Shown one piece after another: positions 8,701 through 17,652 of a DNA stretch of 35,227 nucleotides. The stretch spans positions 1 through 35,227 of the forward strand of contig JADQCD010000234.1 in NCBI GenBank assembly GCA_016278285.1, given 5' to 3'. The stretch's first letter is position 1. The number at the start of each line of letters is the position of its first letter. The notes under the pieces were generated by a model. That model made no database searches, was not told where the DNA came from, and saw only the letters and a program-made list of their open reading frames with translations. The stretch is from Actibacterium sp. (GTDB lineage Bacteria > Pseudomonadota > Alphaproteobacteria > Rhodobacterales > Rhodobacteraceae). The position numbers and the translations under genes are program-made.

Positions 8701-11219
8701 GCAAGGCGCTGGTCACCGTCATGTCGAACCACCTGATCGAAATGAAGCCGGTCGATCTGTCCGAGGGCGAAAACATCCTGACCCTGCCGGTGACAGATGA
8801 CTGGGGCGCCGGCGCCTATGTCAGCGCCACGCTGATCCGTCCGATGGACGTGGCGGCGGGACACAACCCGGCGCGGGCGCTGGGGCTGGCCCATGCACAG
8901 GTCGATCCCGGCCCGCGGCAGCTGTCCGCCACGTTCGACACCCCGGCCGCAACCGACCCGCGCGGGCCCATGCCCGTGGCGCTGAAGGTGGAAGGCGTGC
9001 AGCCGGGCGAAACGGCCTTTGCCACCATCGCGGCAGTGGATGTCGGCATCCTGAACCTGACCGCCTTCGATGCGCCCGATCCGTCGGGCCATTATTTCGG
9101 ACAGCGCAAGCTGGGGATGCAGCTGCGCGACGTTTACGGCCGGCTGATCGACGGGATGAACGGCGCAATGGGACAGGTCCGCTCGGGCGGGGACGCGGCG
9201 GCGCGGATGCGGATGCAGGCGCCGCCACCGACCGAGGAGCTGGTCGCGTTCTTTTCCGGCCCCGTGAGGATCGGCGCGGATGGTTACGCACGGACCACCC
9301 TGGACCTGCCCGCTTTCAATGGCACGATCCGGCTGATGGCAGTGGCCTGGTCGGCCACCGGCGTCGGGCAAGCGCAGGCCGATGTCCTGGTCCGCGACCC
9401 GGTCGTTGTCAACGCATCGTTGCCGCGCTTCATGGCACCGGGAGACCGGTCGCGCCTGTTGCTGGAAATCACCCATGCCACCGGCCCTGCCGGGCGAATG
9501 GGCCTGGACGTGACCGCCGATGGCGTGGCGCTGGACCCGGCGGCAGTGCCCTCGGGCCTGACGCTGGAAAAGCAAGGCAAGGCCACGCTTTCGATCCCGC
9601 TGACAGCAGTTGCACCGGGCCAGCACCAGATCACCGTGGTGCTGACCACACCGGACGGGCGGCAACTGGACAAGCGCCTGACCCTGCCGGTGCAGCTCAA
9701 CGATCCCGAGGTGACACGGACAAGCCGCTTCACCCTTGCAACCGGCGACAGTTTCACGCTGGGACCGGATGTGTTTACCGATCTGCGGCCTGGCACCGGC
9801 AGCGCGACGCTGGCGATCGGCCCGATGGCGCGCTTTGATGTGCCGGGACTGTTGCAGGCGCTCGATCGCTATCCCTATGGCTGCACCGAGCAGGTCGCCA
9901 GCACGGCCATGCCGCTGCTCTATTTCGACCAGGTGGCGCAGGTGATGGGACTGGCCGAACGCCGGGGAATCGCCACGCGCATCGACCAGGCGATCACGCA
10001 GGTTCTGACTAACCAGTCGGCCAGCGGCGCCTTCGGCCTGTGGCAACCCGATGCGGGCGATTTCTGGCTGGACGCCTATGTGACCGACTTTCTCAGCCGT
10101 GCCCGTGCAAAGGGCTTCGCGGTGCCGCAGACGGCTTTCCGCTCAGCGCTGGACAACCTGCGAAATCAGGTCAACCATGCCCCCGATTTCGATCGCGGCG
10201 GCGAGGCGCTCGCTTATGCGCTGATGGTGCTGGCGCGCGAGGGCGCCGCCGCCATCGGCGATTTGCGATATTACGCTGACGTCAAGGCGGATGCTTTCGC
10301 CACGCCGCTGGCGCTGGCGCAGCTGGGTGCGGCGCTGGCCTCTTACGGCGACCAGCCGCGCGCGGACGCGATGTTTGCGCGCGCGGTCGCCATGTCAAAC
10401 GCCCGCATGAAACGCGCGGAAGCCCCGCTCTGGCGCAGCGATTACGGCACGGATCGCCGCGACGCGGCCGGGGTGCTGGCGCTGGCGACAGAGGCGGACT
10501 CGGCGGTTGCCGGCAACGTGCAGCTCTCCGGCCTGGCCGGAAACGCAGACCGCCCCGCATCGACGCAGGAAGCCGTCTGGACCCTGCTGGCCGCCAATGC
10601 GCTGATCGACAGCGCGGGCGGCGAAGGGTTCAGCGTGAACGGCAACCCGGTGGATGGCCCGCTTGTTCGGGTGATCGAGGATCAGGCCGGGACCGCGCCG
10701 CTGAAGATTGTCAACGGATCCGGCCGGGACGCACAGCTGACGCTGACGACCTTCGGCGTGCCCGCGACGCCGCTTCGGGCGGGCGGCAACGGCTTTGCCA
10801 TCACCCGCAGCTATTTCACCATGGAAGGCACGCCCGCGAATCCGGACCGCGTGGCCGCCGGAACCCGCCTCGTGACGGTGATCGAGGTTACACCGCTGGG
10901 TTCCGCCGAAGCGCGCCTGATGGTCCGTGACCCTCTGCCCGCCGGGTTCGAGATCGACAATCCCGATCTTTTGCGAGGCGGCGACATCCGCGCGCTGGAC
11001 TGGCTGGACGTGATCGAAGAGACACGCAGAGCCGAGTTCCGCCAGGACCGGTTCCTCGCTGCGGTGGACTGGACCAGGGACGCGCCTTTCCGGCTGGCCT
11101 ATATCGTGCGGGCGACGACGCCGGGCGCGTATCATCACCCGGCCGCCTCGGTCGAGGACATGTACCGGCCCGACAGACGGGCCTGGACCGGCGCGGGCCG
11201 CGTGACCGTGACGGAATGA
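5766..11219 (+). CDS. Bacterial alpha-2-macroglobulin family protein with N-terminal PAN/Apple-like domain
   Basis: Signal peptide MRRVLFSALLVLLTPVAPTIAQQ, Cys-rich PAN/Apple-like segment (CERACLSDAACTAFTFNTRSGSCFPKS), MG domains, thioester motif YGCTEQVASTAMP, followed by PBP1C. The ORF-track start at 5376 overlaps the divergent kinase, so ATG 5766 is preferred. Confidence 0.92.
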   Translation: MRRVLFSALLVLLTPVAPTIAQQAPDPVPERHIAVSRDMDFPGGDIRSIFDSSFEACERACLSDAACTAFTFNTRSGSCFPKSSVNGRTPYQGALSAIVIAADPAMLDRVPQRVDELGFLALPDLQAARELARTLPRRHYVNGRSAADLIDAARTARARGDLATALQFTGAALTLTDSAAGWLDYADLTMSIRHDNDDARRDAIARALSAAINGYLRADDPQTRATALIFMARALEQVGRGREMIPALRLSQALAPRDDTAAMLDDAIGKFGFRIVGTEVESDSAEPRICATFSEGLVPAGVDYAPYVQLPEPGLAVIRQDRQLCVAGVQHGQRYRITFREGLPAASGERTTKDVTVIQYVRDRAPALRFPGRNYVLPRGGKTALPIVTVNVDEVALTLRRVPERNLLRAMQEDFFGRPLSPWQERDFTDMLAEQVWQGTATVERDLNREVTTRLPMAQVVGDLPTGIYALRAAIPGADPYQTPPAMQWFVVSDLGLATMGGVDGLHVFVRSLSTAEPKADVTATLLSQSNRVLGTVKTDAQGHAIFAPGLTRGTGGAAPALVTVQQEERDIAFLSLTEPAFDLSDRGVEGREPAPPIDVFLTTDRGAYRAGETVHATALTRDADMRAIHDLPITAILARPDGVEYARTLSQDAVQGGHVFHLPLAAGVPRGTWTLDLHADPGAPPLASTRFLVEDFLPERIDFDLGLPDGPLRPTDRPVLKLSARYLFGAPAGHLPVEGEVALEATETLEAFPGYRFGRHDAQTPRRVNVLQDGIRTDGAGNAAVPVVFPEIEAPSGPIRATIAVRVSEGSGRPVERSLTRTLAPDGPLIGIRPLFDGVVDEGTEARFDLLAVRPDLQPREMRVRWTLNRINTRYQWYSQYGNWNWEPVTTRSRIASEEVTLPDGRLSIAVPVDWGHYELVVEQVGGDHAAASTDFDVGWYAPAGAADTPDMLEMSLDKPAYVPGDTATLRIVPRYAGKALVTVMSNHLIEMKPVDLSEGENILTLPVTDDWGAGAYVSATLIRPMDVAAGHNPARALGLAHAQVDPGPRQLSATFDTPAATDPRGPMPVALKVEGVQPGETAFATIAAVDVGILNLTAFDAPDPSGHYFGQRKLGMQLRDVYGRLIDGMNGAMGQVRSGGDAAARMRMQAPPPTEELVAFFSGPVRIGADGYARTTLDLPAFNGTIRLMAVAWSATGVGQAQADVLVRDPVVVNASLPRFMAPGDRSRLLLEITHATGPAGRMGLDVTADGVALDPAAVPSGLTLEKQGKATLSIPLTAVAPGQHQITVVLTTPDGRQLDKRLTLPVQLNDPEVTRTSRFTLATGDSFTLGPDVFTDLRPGTGSATLAIGPMARFDVPGLLQALDRYPYGCTEQVASTAMPLLYFDQVAQVMGLAERRGIATRIDQAITQVLTNQSASGAFGLWQPDAGDFWLDAYVTDFLSRARAKGFAVPQTAFRSALDNLRNQVNHAPDFDRGGEALAYALMVLAREGAAAIGDLRYYADVKADAFATPLALAQLGAALASYGDQPRADAMFARAVAMSNARMKRAEAPLWRSDYGTDRRDAAGVLALATEADSAVAGNVQLSGLAGNADRPASTQEAVWTLLAANALIDSAGGEGFSVNGNPVDGPLVRVIEDQAGTAPLKIVNGSGRDAQLTLTTFGVPATPLRAGGNGFAITRSYFTMEGTPANPDRVAAGTRLVTVIEVTPLGSAEARLMVRDPLPAGFEIDNPDLLRGGDIRALDWLDVIEETRRAEFRQDRFLAAVDWTRDAPFRLAYIVRATTPGAYHHPAASVEDMYRPDRRAWTGAGRVTVTE
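9882..9893 (+). other. Predicted internal thioester motif (C-T-E-Q) of the alpha-2-macroglobulin
   Basis: tgc acc gag cag within YPYGCTEQVAST; equivalent to the CxEQ thioester motif of thioester-containing A2Ms. Confidence 0.8.
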
Positions 11220-13264
11220 ACCGGTTCGCACTTTTCGCAGTGGTTGCACTGCTGTGGGGCGCGGCGGGGGCACGCGATGCGCTGGACGCCTGGGTGGCGG
11301 CGACGGATCTGCCCCCGTTGGTCACCGAAACCTCGACCGAGGTTCTGGCCCGCGACGGAACGCTGCTGCGCGCCTATACGGTCACCGAGGGGCGCTGGCG
11401 GCTGGCGACCTCGGTCGATGCGGTGGATCCAGCCTATGTTCGAATGCTCGTCGCCTATGAGGACAAGCGGTTCTTCCGCCACGCGGGCGTCGATCTTCCG
11501 GCGCTGGCGCGGGCAGCTGCGCAAGCCGCCTGGAACGGGCAAATCGTATCTGGCGGGTCGACCCTGACGATGCAGGTGGCGCGCCTGCTCGAAGACGGGC
11601 CGACCGGGCGTTGGCCCGGCAAACTGCGTCAGATCCGGGTTGCCCTGGCGCTGGAGCGTCGGCTGGACAAACAGGCGATTCTGAACCTTTACCTCAACCA
11701 TGCGCCTTTCGGCGGCAATCTCGAAGGGGTTCGCGCCGCGACCCGCGCCTGGTTTGGCAAGGTCCCGCGCCGCCTGACCGCCGCGCAGGCGGCACTGCTG
11801 GTTGCGCTGCCCCAATCGCCCGAAACCCGGCGCCCGGACCGCTTTCCAAACGCCGCGCGGGCGGCCCGCGACCGCGTTCTGGCCAGGCTGGCGAAAAACG
11901 GCGTGCTGGACCGTGCCAGCGCCCTTGCCGCCCGGCGCGAACCGGTCCCCAATGTCCGCCGCCCGTTTCCCGCCCTGGCGCCGCATCTTGCCGACCGGGC
12001 ACTTGCCGACCGGCCGCTGTCCGCGCGTCACCACCTGACCATCGACGCCCGCCTGCAGGCCCGTATGCAGGATCTCGCGCGGCGTGCGGTGCGCAACCGT
12101 GGCGATCGCCTGTCGGCCGCGCTCGTCGTGGCCGACCACCGGACCGGCGAGATCCTGGCTTCCGTCGGCTCTCCCGATTTTACTGATCAGGGTCGGCAGG
12201 GCTTCGTCGACATGACGCAGGCGTCACGCTCGCCCGGATCGACGCTGAAACCACTGATTTACGGCCTGGCCTTCGATCAGGGGCTTGGTCATCCGGATAC
12301 CCTGATCGCCGACCGGCCCACAGCCTTCGGAAACTACGCCCCGACAAATTTCGACGGGGCCTATCGCGGCGACATCCGGATGCGCGAGGCGTTGCAATTG
12401 TCGCTGAACATCCCCGCCGTGGCGCTGACCGAGGCGCTGGGGCCCGCCCGCCTCATGGCGCATATGCGTCGCGCCGGCATGCAGCCGGACCTGCCCGGCC
12501 AGGCGCCGCCGGGTCTGGCAATCGCGTTGGGGGGCCTGGGCGTGACGCTTGAGGACCTGGCGCGGCTCTATGCCACGTTCGGCAACGCGGGGCGCAAGGT
12601 GCCGCTTCACTGGCGCGCGGATACCGAACCGCCCGAGCCCGGGCCGGAGGTTCTGTCCGAAGTCGCGGCCTGGCAGGTCGCCGATATCCTTCGCGGCACG
12701 CCGCCACCGATTGCATCGGCACGGAGCGGGCTGGCCTTCAAGACCGGAACTTCCTACGGGCACCACGATGCCTGGGCCGCCGGCTTCGATGGACGGCACG
12801 TCATCGCGGTCTGGATCGGGCGCGCCGACGGCACGTCGGTTCCGGGCGCTTTCGGCGGCGACCTGGCAGCACCGGTCCTGTTCGAGGCTTTCGCGCGGTT
12901 GAAGCCGCAGTTGGACCCGTTGCCTCCGCCCCCGCCCGGCACGCTGCGCGTGACCAACGCAGAATTGCCGCCGCCCCTGCACCGCTTCCGCGCGCCGGGG
13001 GCGGCCCTTGCCGCGACGGCGCCTGACGCGCCGCAACTGATCTATCCGCCGGACGGGGTGAAGCTGGAGCTTGGCGGTCTGGGCCTGGTCGTCAAGCTGC
13101 GCGCGGGCGTCCCACCCTTTACCGTTCTGGCCAACGGCACAGCTCTGGCCACCGGCCAGCGGGCGCGCGAAATCACCCTGCCCGCACCCGGCACCGGTTT
13201 CGTGGCGCTTTCGGTGATCGATGCCAAGGGCCGCGCGGCACGGGCAGATCTGGACCTGCGATAG
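11216..13264 (+). CDS. pbpC: Penicillin-binding protein 1C (peptidoglycan glycosyltransferase/transpeptidase)
   Basis: Glycosyltransferase motifs EDKRFFRHAGVD and GGSTLTMQVARLL; transpeptidase SPGSTLKPLIYGLAFD, SLNIPAV, KTGTS; C-terminal BiPBP_C-like domain. ATGA overlap with the upstream A2M stop. Confidence 0.95.
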   Translation: MNRFALFAVVALLWGAAGARDALDAWVAATDLPPLVTETSTEVLARDGTLLRAYTVTEGRWRLATSVDAVDPAYVRMLVAYEDKRFFRHAGVDLPALARAAAQAAWNGQIVSGGSTLTMQVARLLEDGPTGRWPGKLRQIRVALALERRLDKQAILNLYLNHAPFGGNLEGVRAATRAWFGKVPRRLTAAQAALLVALPQSPETRRPDRFPNAARAARDRVLARLAKNGVLDRASALAARREPVPNVRRPFPALAPHLADRALADRPLSARHHLTIDARLQARMQDLARRAVRNRGDRLSAALVVADHRTGEILASVGSPDFTDQGRQGFVDMTQASRSPGSTLKPLIYGLAFDQGLGHPDTLIADRPTAFGNYAPTNFDGAYRGDIRMREALQLSLNIPAVALTEALGPARLMAHMRRAGMQPDLPGQAPPGLAIALGGLGVTLEDLARLYATFGNAGRKVPLHWRADTEPPEPGPEVLSEVAAWQVADILRGTPPPIASARSGLAFKTGTSYGHHDAWAAGFDGRHVIAVWIGRADGTSVPGAFGGDLAAPVLFEAFARLKPQLDPLPPPPPGTLRVTNAELPPPLHRFRAPGAALAATAPDAPQLIYPPDGVKLELGGLGLVVKLRAGVPPFTVLANGTALATGQRAREITLPAPGTGFVALSVIDAKGRAARADLDLR

Positions 13265-13293
13265 CGCGGAACGCGGGCTGGAACGAATCCCGG

Positions 13294-13325
13294 CTTCATC
13301 TTGCCCAAATACTCCCGCCGGAGGC
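13294..13325. repeat. Intergenic motif CTTCATCTTGCCCAAATACTCCCGCCGGAGGC between convergent genes, possible bidirectional terminator
   Basis: Lies between pbpC (ends 13264) and the thiolase (ends 13377). Reverse complement reads GCCTCCGGCGGGAGTATTTGGGCAAGATGAAG, a motif I recall as common in Rhodobacteraceae intergenic DNA. Contains the dyad CTCCcgccGGAG. Confidence 0.5.
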
Positions 13326-13376
13326 ATGCGATATGACGCGTGAAAACCGGGAATGCGTGTTGCCGAACGGCCGTTC

Positions 13377-14552
13377 TCAGATCCGTTCGATGGCGATCGC
13401 GATGCCCTGCCCGCCCCCGATGCACATTGTAATCAGCGCGGTCCTGCCACCCGCCCGTTCCAACTCGTACAGGGCCTTGACGGTCAGGATCGCGCCGGTG
13501 GCACCCACCGGATGCCCCAACGCAATGGCGCCGCCATTGGGATTGACCTTTGCCGGATCCAACCCCAGCTTCTTGTTCACGGCCAACGCCTGTGCCGCGA
13601 AAGCTTCGTTGCTTTCGATCACGTCGAAATCTTCCGCCTTCAGCCCGGTCTTCGCCATCAGCGCCTCGACGGCGGGCACCGGTCCGATGCCCATCACCTC
13701 GGGGCGAACGCCGGCGTGGGCGTAGCCCAGCACCCGGGCACGCGGCGTCAGGCCTGCGCCAGAGGCGGCCTCTTCGCGGGCGAACACCAGGGCCGCCGCC
13801 CCGTCATTGATGCCGCTGGCATTGCCTGCCGTCACGCTGCCATCCTTCTGGAACGCCGGGCGCAGCCCGGCCAGCGCCTCGGCCGAAGTCGCTTTCGGGT
13901 GTTCATCGGTGTCGAATGTCACGGTATCACGTTTCACGCGCAGTTCGATCGGCACGATCTGATCCTTGAACCGATCTTCGGCAATCGCGCGTGTGGCGCG
14001 GGTCTGGCTTTCCAGCGCAAAGGCGTCTTGTGCCGCGCGCGTGATCGAGTGCTCGGCGGCCACGTTCTCGGCGGTCACGCCCATGTGGCCCGTGCCGAAC
14101 GGGCAGCTGAGCGCGCCCAGCATCATGTCCTGCGCCCCCGCATCGCCCATCTTCTGGCCCCAGCGCGCGGCCGGCAGGATATGGGGCGACCGGCTCATGT
14201 TCTCGGCTCCGCCGGCCAGGCCGAACTCGGCGTCGCCCAGCATCAGCGATTGCACGACCGAAACGATCGCCTGTGCACCCGAACCGCACAGCCGGTTCAC
14301 GTTCATCGCAGGCGTCGTATCGGGGATTCCCGCCTGCATCGCCGCGACGCGCGACAGGTACATGTCGCGCGGTTCGGTATTGATGACATGGCCGAACGCA
14401 ACATGGCCGATCTGACGGCCCTCGACGCCTGCACGCCCGAGCGCGGCGCGGGCGACCACGGTCCCCAGTTCGATGGGCGGGGTCCCCGCCAGCGTCCCGC
14501 CGAACGTGCCGATAGCGGTGCGCGCACCGCCGAGAATGACGATTCCGGTCAT
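13377..14552 (-). CDS. Acetyl-CoA C-acyltransferase (thiolase family)
   Basis: MTGIVILGGARTAIGTFGG start, MNVNRLCGSGAQAIVSVVQSL active-site Cys, NPNGGAIALGHPVGATGA, CIGGGQGIAIAIERI C-terminus. Confidence 0.95.
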   Translation of the reverse strand: MTGIVILGGARTAIGTFGGTLAGTPPIELGTVVARAALGRAGVEGRQIGHVAFGHVINTEPRDMYLSRVAAMQAGIPDTTPAMNVNRLCGSGAQAIVSVVQSLMLGDAEFGLAGGAENMSRSPHILPAARWGQKMGDAGAQDMMLGALSCPFGTGHMGVTAENVAAEHSITRAAQDAFALESQTRATRAIAEDRFKDQIVPIELRVKRDTVTFDTDEHPKATSAEALAGLRPAFQKDGSVTAGNASGINDGAAALVFAREEAASGAGLTPRARVLGYAHAGVRPEVMGIGPVPAVEALMAKTGLKAEDFDVIESNEAFAAQALAVNKKLGLDPAKVNPNGGAIALGHPVGATGAILTVKALYELERAGGRTALITMCIGGGQGIAIAIERI

Positions 14553-14760
14553 GACAAACCTCCGTTGTGTCGGAACCGGCGGCGCCGACTCCGTCCGTGA
14601 AACCCGGATCTGTTTTCGCCCGGTTCGGGGTCGGAGCGCAATCGCCAAAGTCGGGCCGGGGCGCAGCAACGCGCATGTCCGGCATCGGGTGACCCCGGAA
14701 GGGGACCAGCCCGGGTCCGTTCCTGCCTTTCGGCAATGTTCCGGTCAATGCGGCCTTGTT

Positions 14761-15681
14761 TCAGTCGATATTACGTCGCCCCGGCATCGAAAAGCCCCGG
14801 CCTTCGAGCATTCGGACAAACCCTTTGCCCGTCTCGCCATCAAGCGGCATGAGCGGGGGCCTGACATTGCGCCAGGTTTCATCGCCCGTCGCCCACGCGA
14901 TCGCCGCCTTCAGCGCAGGGATCATCGGATAGGCTGAAACGGCCTCTCGGAAATCAGTGACGGCTGCCTGCTGCTTGTCCGCGTCCGGTGCCTGCCAGGA
15001 CTTGTAGAGCCGACTGATAGCCGCCGGGTTTATGTTCGCGGTCGCGCTGATACACCCGGCGCCACCCCCGCGCAGCGTGGACAACAGAAAGGTCTCGGAG
15101 CCGGCGAAGACATCGAAATTTTCGAAACGGTCGAGCATGGCGCTCGTGTTCGCCCAATCCCCCGAGCTGTCCTTTATGCCCGCAATCGTGTCGGGATAGG
15201 CTTTCAGAAGGCGTTCGATGAGATCAAGGCTGATCGGGACCTGGCTGACCGGAGGAATATGATAGAGATAGATGCGCAGCCTTGCATCGCCCACCGCCTG
15301 GATTACCCGATCGTAAAAGGCGAACAAACCGTCGTCGGAAACGCCCTTGTAATAGAACGGCGGGAGCATGAGAACACCGGCGCATCCGCCTTCCACCGCG
15401 CGGCGCGTCAGGGTCACCGCGTCGGGCAGCGCGCAAGCGCCCGTTCCCGGCATCATCCGGGCGGGATCGAGATCCGCCTCAAACGCGGCGTCCAGAAGCG
15501 TGAGCCGTTCGTCGAGCGAAAGCGAATTCGCCTCGCTGTTGGTGCCGAACACGGCCAGCCCGCAATCCTGCGACAGCAGCCACCGGCTATGCTCGATCCA
15601 GCGTTTCGTGTCGGGTTTCAAATCCGCATCAAAGGGCGTGACGACCGGTGAGAGGAGGCCACGAAGAGTTTTTTCTGTCAT
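14761..15681 (-). CDS. Dihydrodipicolinate synthase / N-acetylneuraminate lyase family aldolase
   Basis: GLLSPVVTPFDADLKPD, GTNSEANSLSLDER, YLYHIPPVSQVPI, AGIKDSSGDW (Schiff-base Lys). Start set at MTEKTLRG. Confidence 0.9.
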   Translation of the reverse strand: MTEKTLRGLLSPVVTPFDADLKPDTKRWIEHSRWLLSQDCGLAVFGTNSEANSLSLDERLTLLDAAFEADLDPARMMPGTGACALPDAVTLTRRAVEGGCAGVLMLPPFYYKGVSDDGLFAFYDRVIQAVGDARLRIYLYHIPPVSQVPISLDLIERLLKAYPDTIAGIKDSSGDWANTSAMLDRFENFDVFAGSETFLLSTLRGGGAGCISATANINPAAISRLYKSWQAPDADKQQAAVTDFREAVSAYPMIPALKAAIAWATGDETWRNVRPPLMPLDGETGKGFVRMLEGRGFSMPGRRNID

Positions 15682-15766
15682 CAGTCTTCTTTCCAAAAGC
15701 GGCGCGTTCGGATCGCGCCAGTCAGATCCGGCCCATGCGAGAGCGGGGCCGCGAATGGCCCCAAGG

Positions 15767-16705
15767 TCACCCGAATGGCGCCAGACGATTTTCCCAGGCA
15801 CCTTCGCCCCGGAACGCGCGCAGATTCTGCGCGAAGATCCTTCCCCATCGCTCGGCGAAATAGGGGCTTGCGCCGGCAAAGTGGGCGGTCAACACGACTT
15901 TTTCGCAGGACCAAAGGGCGGAATCTTCCGGCAAGGGCTCAATCTCGGTGACATCCAGACCGGCGCCGCGCAACTCGCCCTGCGTCAGGGCCGAAAGCAG
16001 CGCCTCACCATCCACGAGGCTGCCACGCCCGACATTCACCAACCAACCCGCACCGAGAAGATCGAGTTCCCTTGCCCCGACCAGCGGTGTGCCGTCGGCA
16101 TTTGCCGGCGCCGAGATCATCAGGATATCGGCCCAGTCACAGAGATCGTGAAGGTCGCTAGGGCCATGCACCTTGTCGAGGCAACCCGCATAGGTCTCGG
16201 GCCGGCGTTTGATGCCCGCGACGTCCATTCCCCAGCATTTTGCCCGCACGGCGATCTCTTCGCCGATCCGGCCCATGCCGACAATGGCGATCTTCTTGCC
16301 GGCAAGCTCTTCACCCGTCATCCGGACCCAGCGGTGTTCCGTCATGTGGCGCACCGCCTCACCGATTCGGCGGGTCAATGACAGCAGCAGGGCAAAGCCG
16401 TGCTCGGCGACGGTTGTCGAATGCACGCCGACGGCTGTGGTCAACGTCACGTCGTGTCCGTCCAGCAGATCAAGGGGGTATTGCTCTGCGCCGGCGCCCG
16501 TTCCCGCGATCCAGCGCAGCGAAGGCGTCAGGAATTCCTCACGCCAGGTCTGGGTCACCAGGACCTCGGCGCCGGATTGCAGCGCGGCCGCGACCCCTTC
16601 GTCGTCTTCCGGCCTTTCGAGGTCAATACCCGCCATCGAGTCCAGGACCTGATCGATACCGTCCGGGTGGACGGGATGAAGCACGACATGTGCAGGGGGG
16701 GGCAT
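15767..16705 (-). CDS. D-2-hydroxyacid dehydrogenase family (NAD(P)-dependent)
   Basis: Rossmann motif IAIVGMGRIGEEIA, NVGRGSLVDGEAL, LDVTEIEPLPEDSALW, VVLTAHFAG. Confidence 0.9.
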   Translation of the reverse strand: MPPPAHVVLHPVHPDGIDQVLDSMAGIDLERPEDDEGVAAALQSGAEVLVTQTWREEFLTPSLRWIAGTGAGAEQYPLDLLDGHDVTLTTAVGVHSTTVAEHGFALLLSLTRRIGEAVRHMTEHRWVRMTGEELAGKKIAIVGMGRIGEEIAVRAKCWGMDVAGIKRRPETYAGCLDKVHGPSDLHDLCDWADILMISAPANADGTPLVGARELDLLGAGWLVNVGRGSLVDGEALLSALTQGELRGAGLDVTEIEPLPEDSALWSCEKVVLTAHFAGASPYFAERWGRIFAQNLRAFRGEGAWENRLAPFG

Positions 16706-16736
16706 TGCGTCCCTCCGAAGGTTTCAAGGTGAAAGT

Positions 16737-17651
16737 TCAAAGAGTCTCCGGTGCCCGGCCGGAGCCGGTGTGGCGTGGATCCAGAACATCCCTGACGGCG
16801 TCGCCCAGAACATTGAAGGCGAGCATCAGCAGGACAAGGGCCGCGGCAGGGCATATCACCAGCCAAGGCGCGACGGTGATGAAATCGCGGGCCTTCGACA
16901 GCATGTTCCCCCAATCCGCCTGAGGGGGGCTGACCCCCAGCCCGAGAAAGGACAGGGAAGCATAGGCAAGCTGGGCCGTCGACATGCTGAGCGCCGCCAG
17001 GACGATCACGGGCGGCAACACGTTTGGCAGCATGTGCCGCACGAGGATTACCGGCGTGCCGACCCCGGCAAGACGGGCGGCATCGAAGTATTCATGGCTT
17101 TTGACACTTAGCGCGGTCGCGCGTGCCATTCGCGCAAAGCGCGGCGAATAGACGATGGCGATCGCAAGGGATGCATTGACCAGGCCGGGCCCCAGAACCG
17201 CGACCATGATGATGGCAAGCAGAAGCGTCGGAAACGCGAACAGGATGTCCTGGCTTCGGTTGAGAATGGAGTCGACGATACCACCGAAGTACCCGGCGAT
17301 GATCCCGATAACGACGCCGACGGCCATGCCCACCGATACAGAGATGAAAGCGACGCCGATCGCGATGCGGGATCCGTCGATCACACGGCTAAGCGTGTCA
17401 CGCCCCAGAACGTCGGTGCCGAACCAATGGGCCTCCGAGGGGGGCGAAAGAAGCGCCTTCATGTCGCTGGCATTCGGATCATACGGTGCGACCCAGTGTC
17501 CGAAGAGCGCCAGGAAGATGAAAAACGCCAGAACGGCAAGGCCGAATGCGCCGCCCTTGTGCCGAAACAGATCGCGCAGGAACGGAACGCGCGGAAGACG
17601 GAACCGCGCCGGGGCCTTGGAAACGACACCAATGTCGGGGCTTGTATTCAT
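16737..17651 (-). CDS. Peptide/nickel-type ABC transporter permease (DppC-like)
   Basis: HWFGTDVLGRDTLSRVIDGSRIAIGVAFISV, EYFDAARLAGVGTPVILVRHMLPNVLPPVIVLA, LGVSPPQADWGNML. Confidence 0.93.
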   Translation of the reverse strand: MNTSPDIGVVSKAPARFRLPRVPFLRDLFRHKGGAFGLAVLAFFIFLALFGHWVAPYDPNASDMKALLSPPSEAHWFGTDVLGRDTLSRVIDGSRIAIGVAFISVSVGMAVGVVIGIIAGYFGGIVDSILNRSQDILFAFPTLLLAIIMVAVLGPGLVNASLAIAIVYSPRFARMARATALSVKSHEYFDAARLAGVGTPVILVRHMLPNVLPPVIVLAALSMSTAQLAYASLSFLGLGVSPPQADWGNMLSKARDFITVAPWLVICPAAALVLLMLAFNVLGDAVRDVLDPRHTGSGRAPETL

Positions 17652-17652
17652 G

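Noticed and set aside
8445-10046. 533-aa minus-strand ORF inside the alpha-2-macroglobulin gene
   Set aside because: Codon-bias mirror of a real gene; no family motifs, and the plus strand has continuous A2M homology including the thioester.
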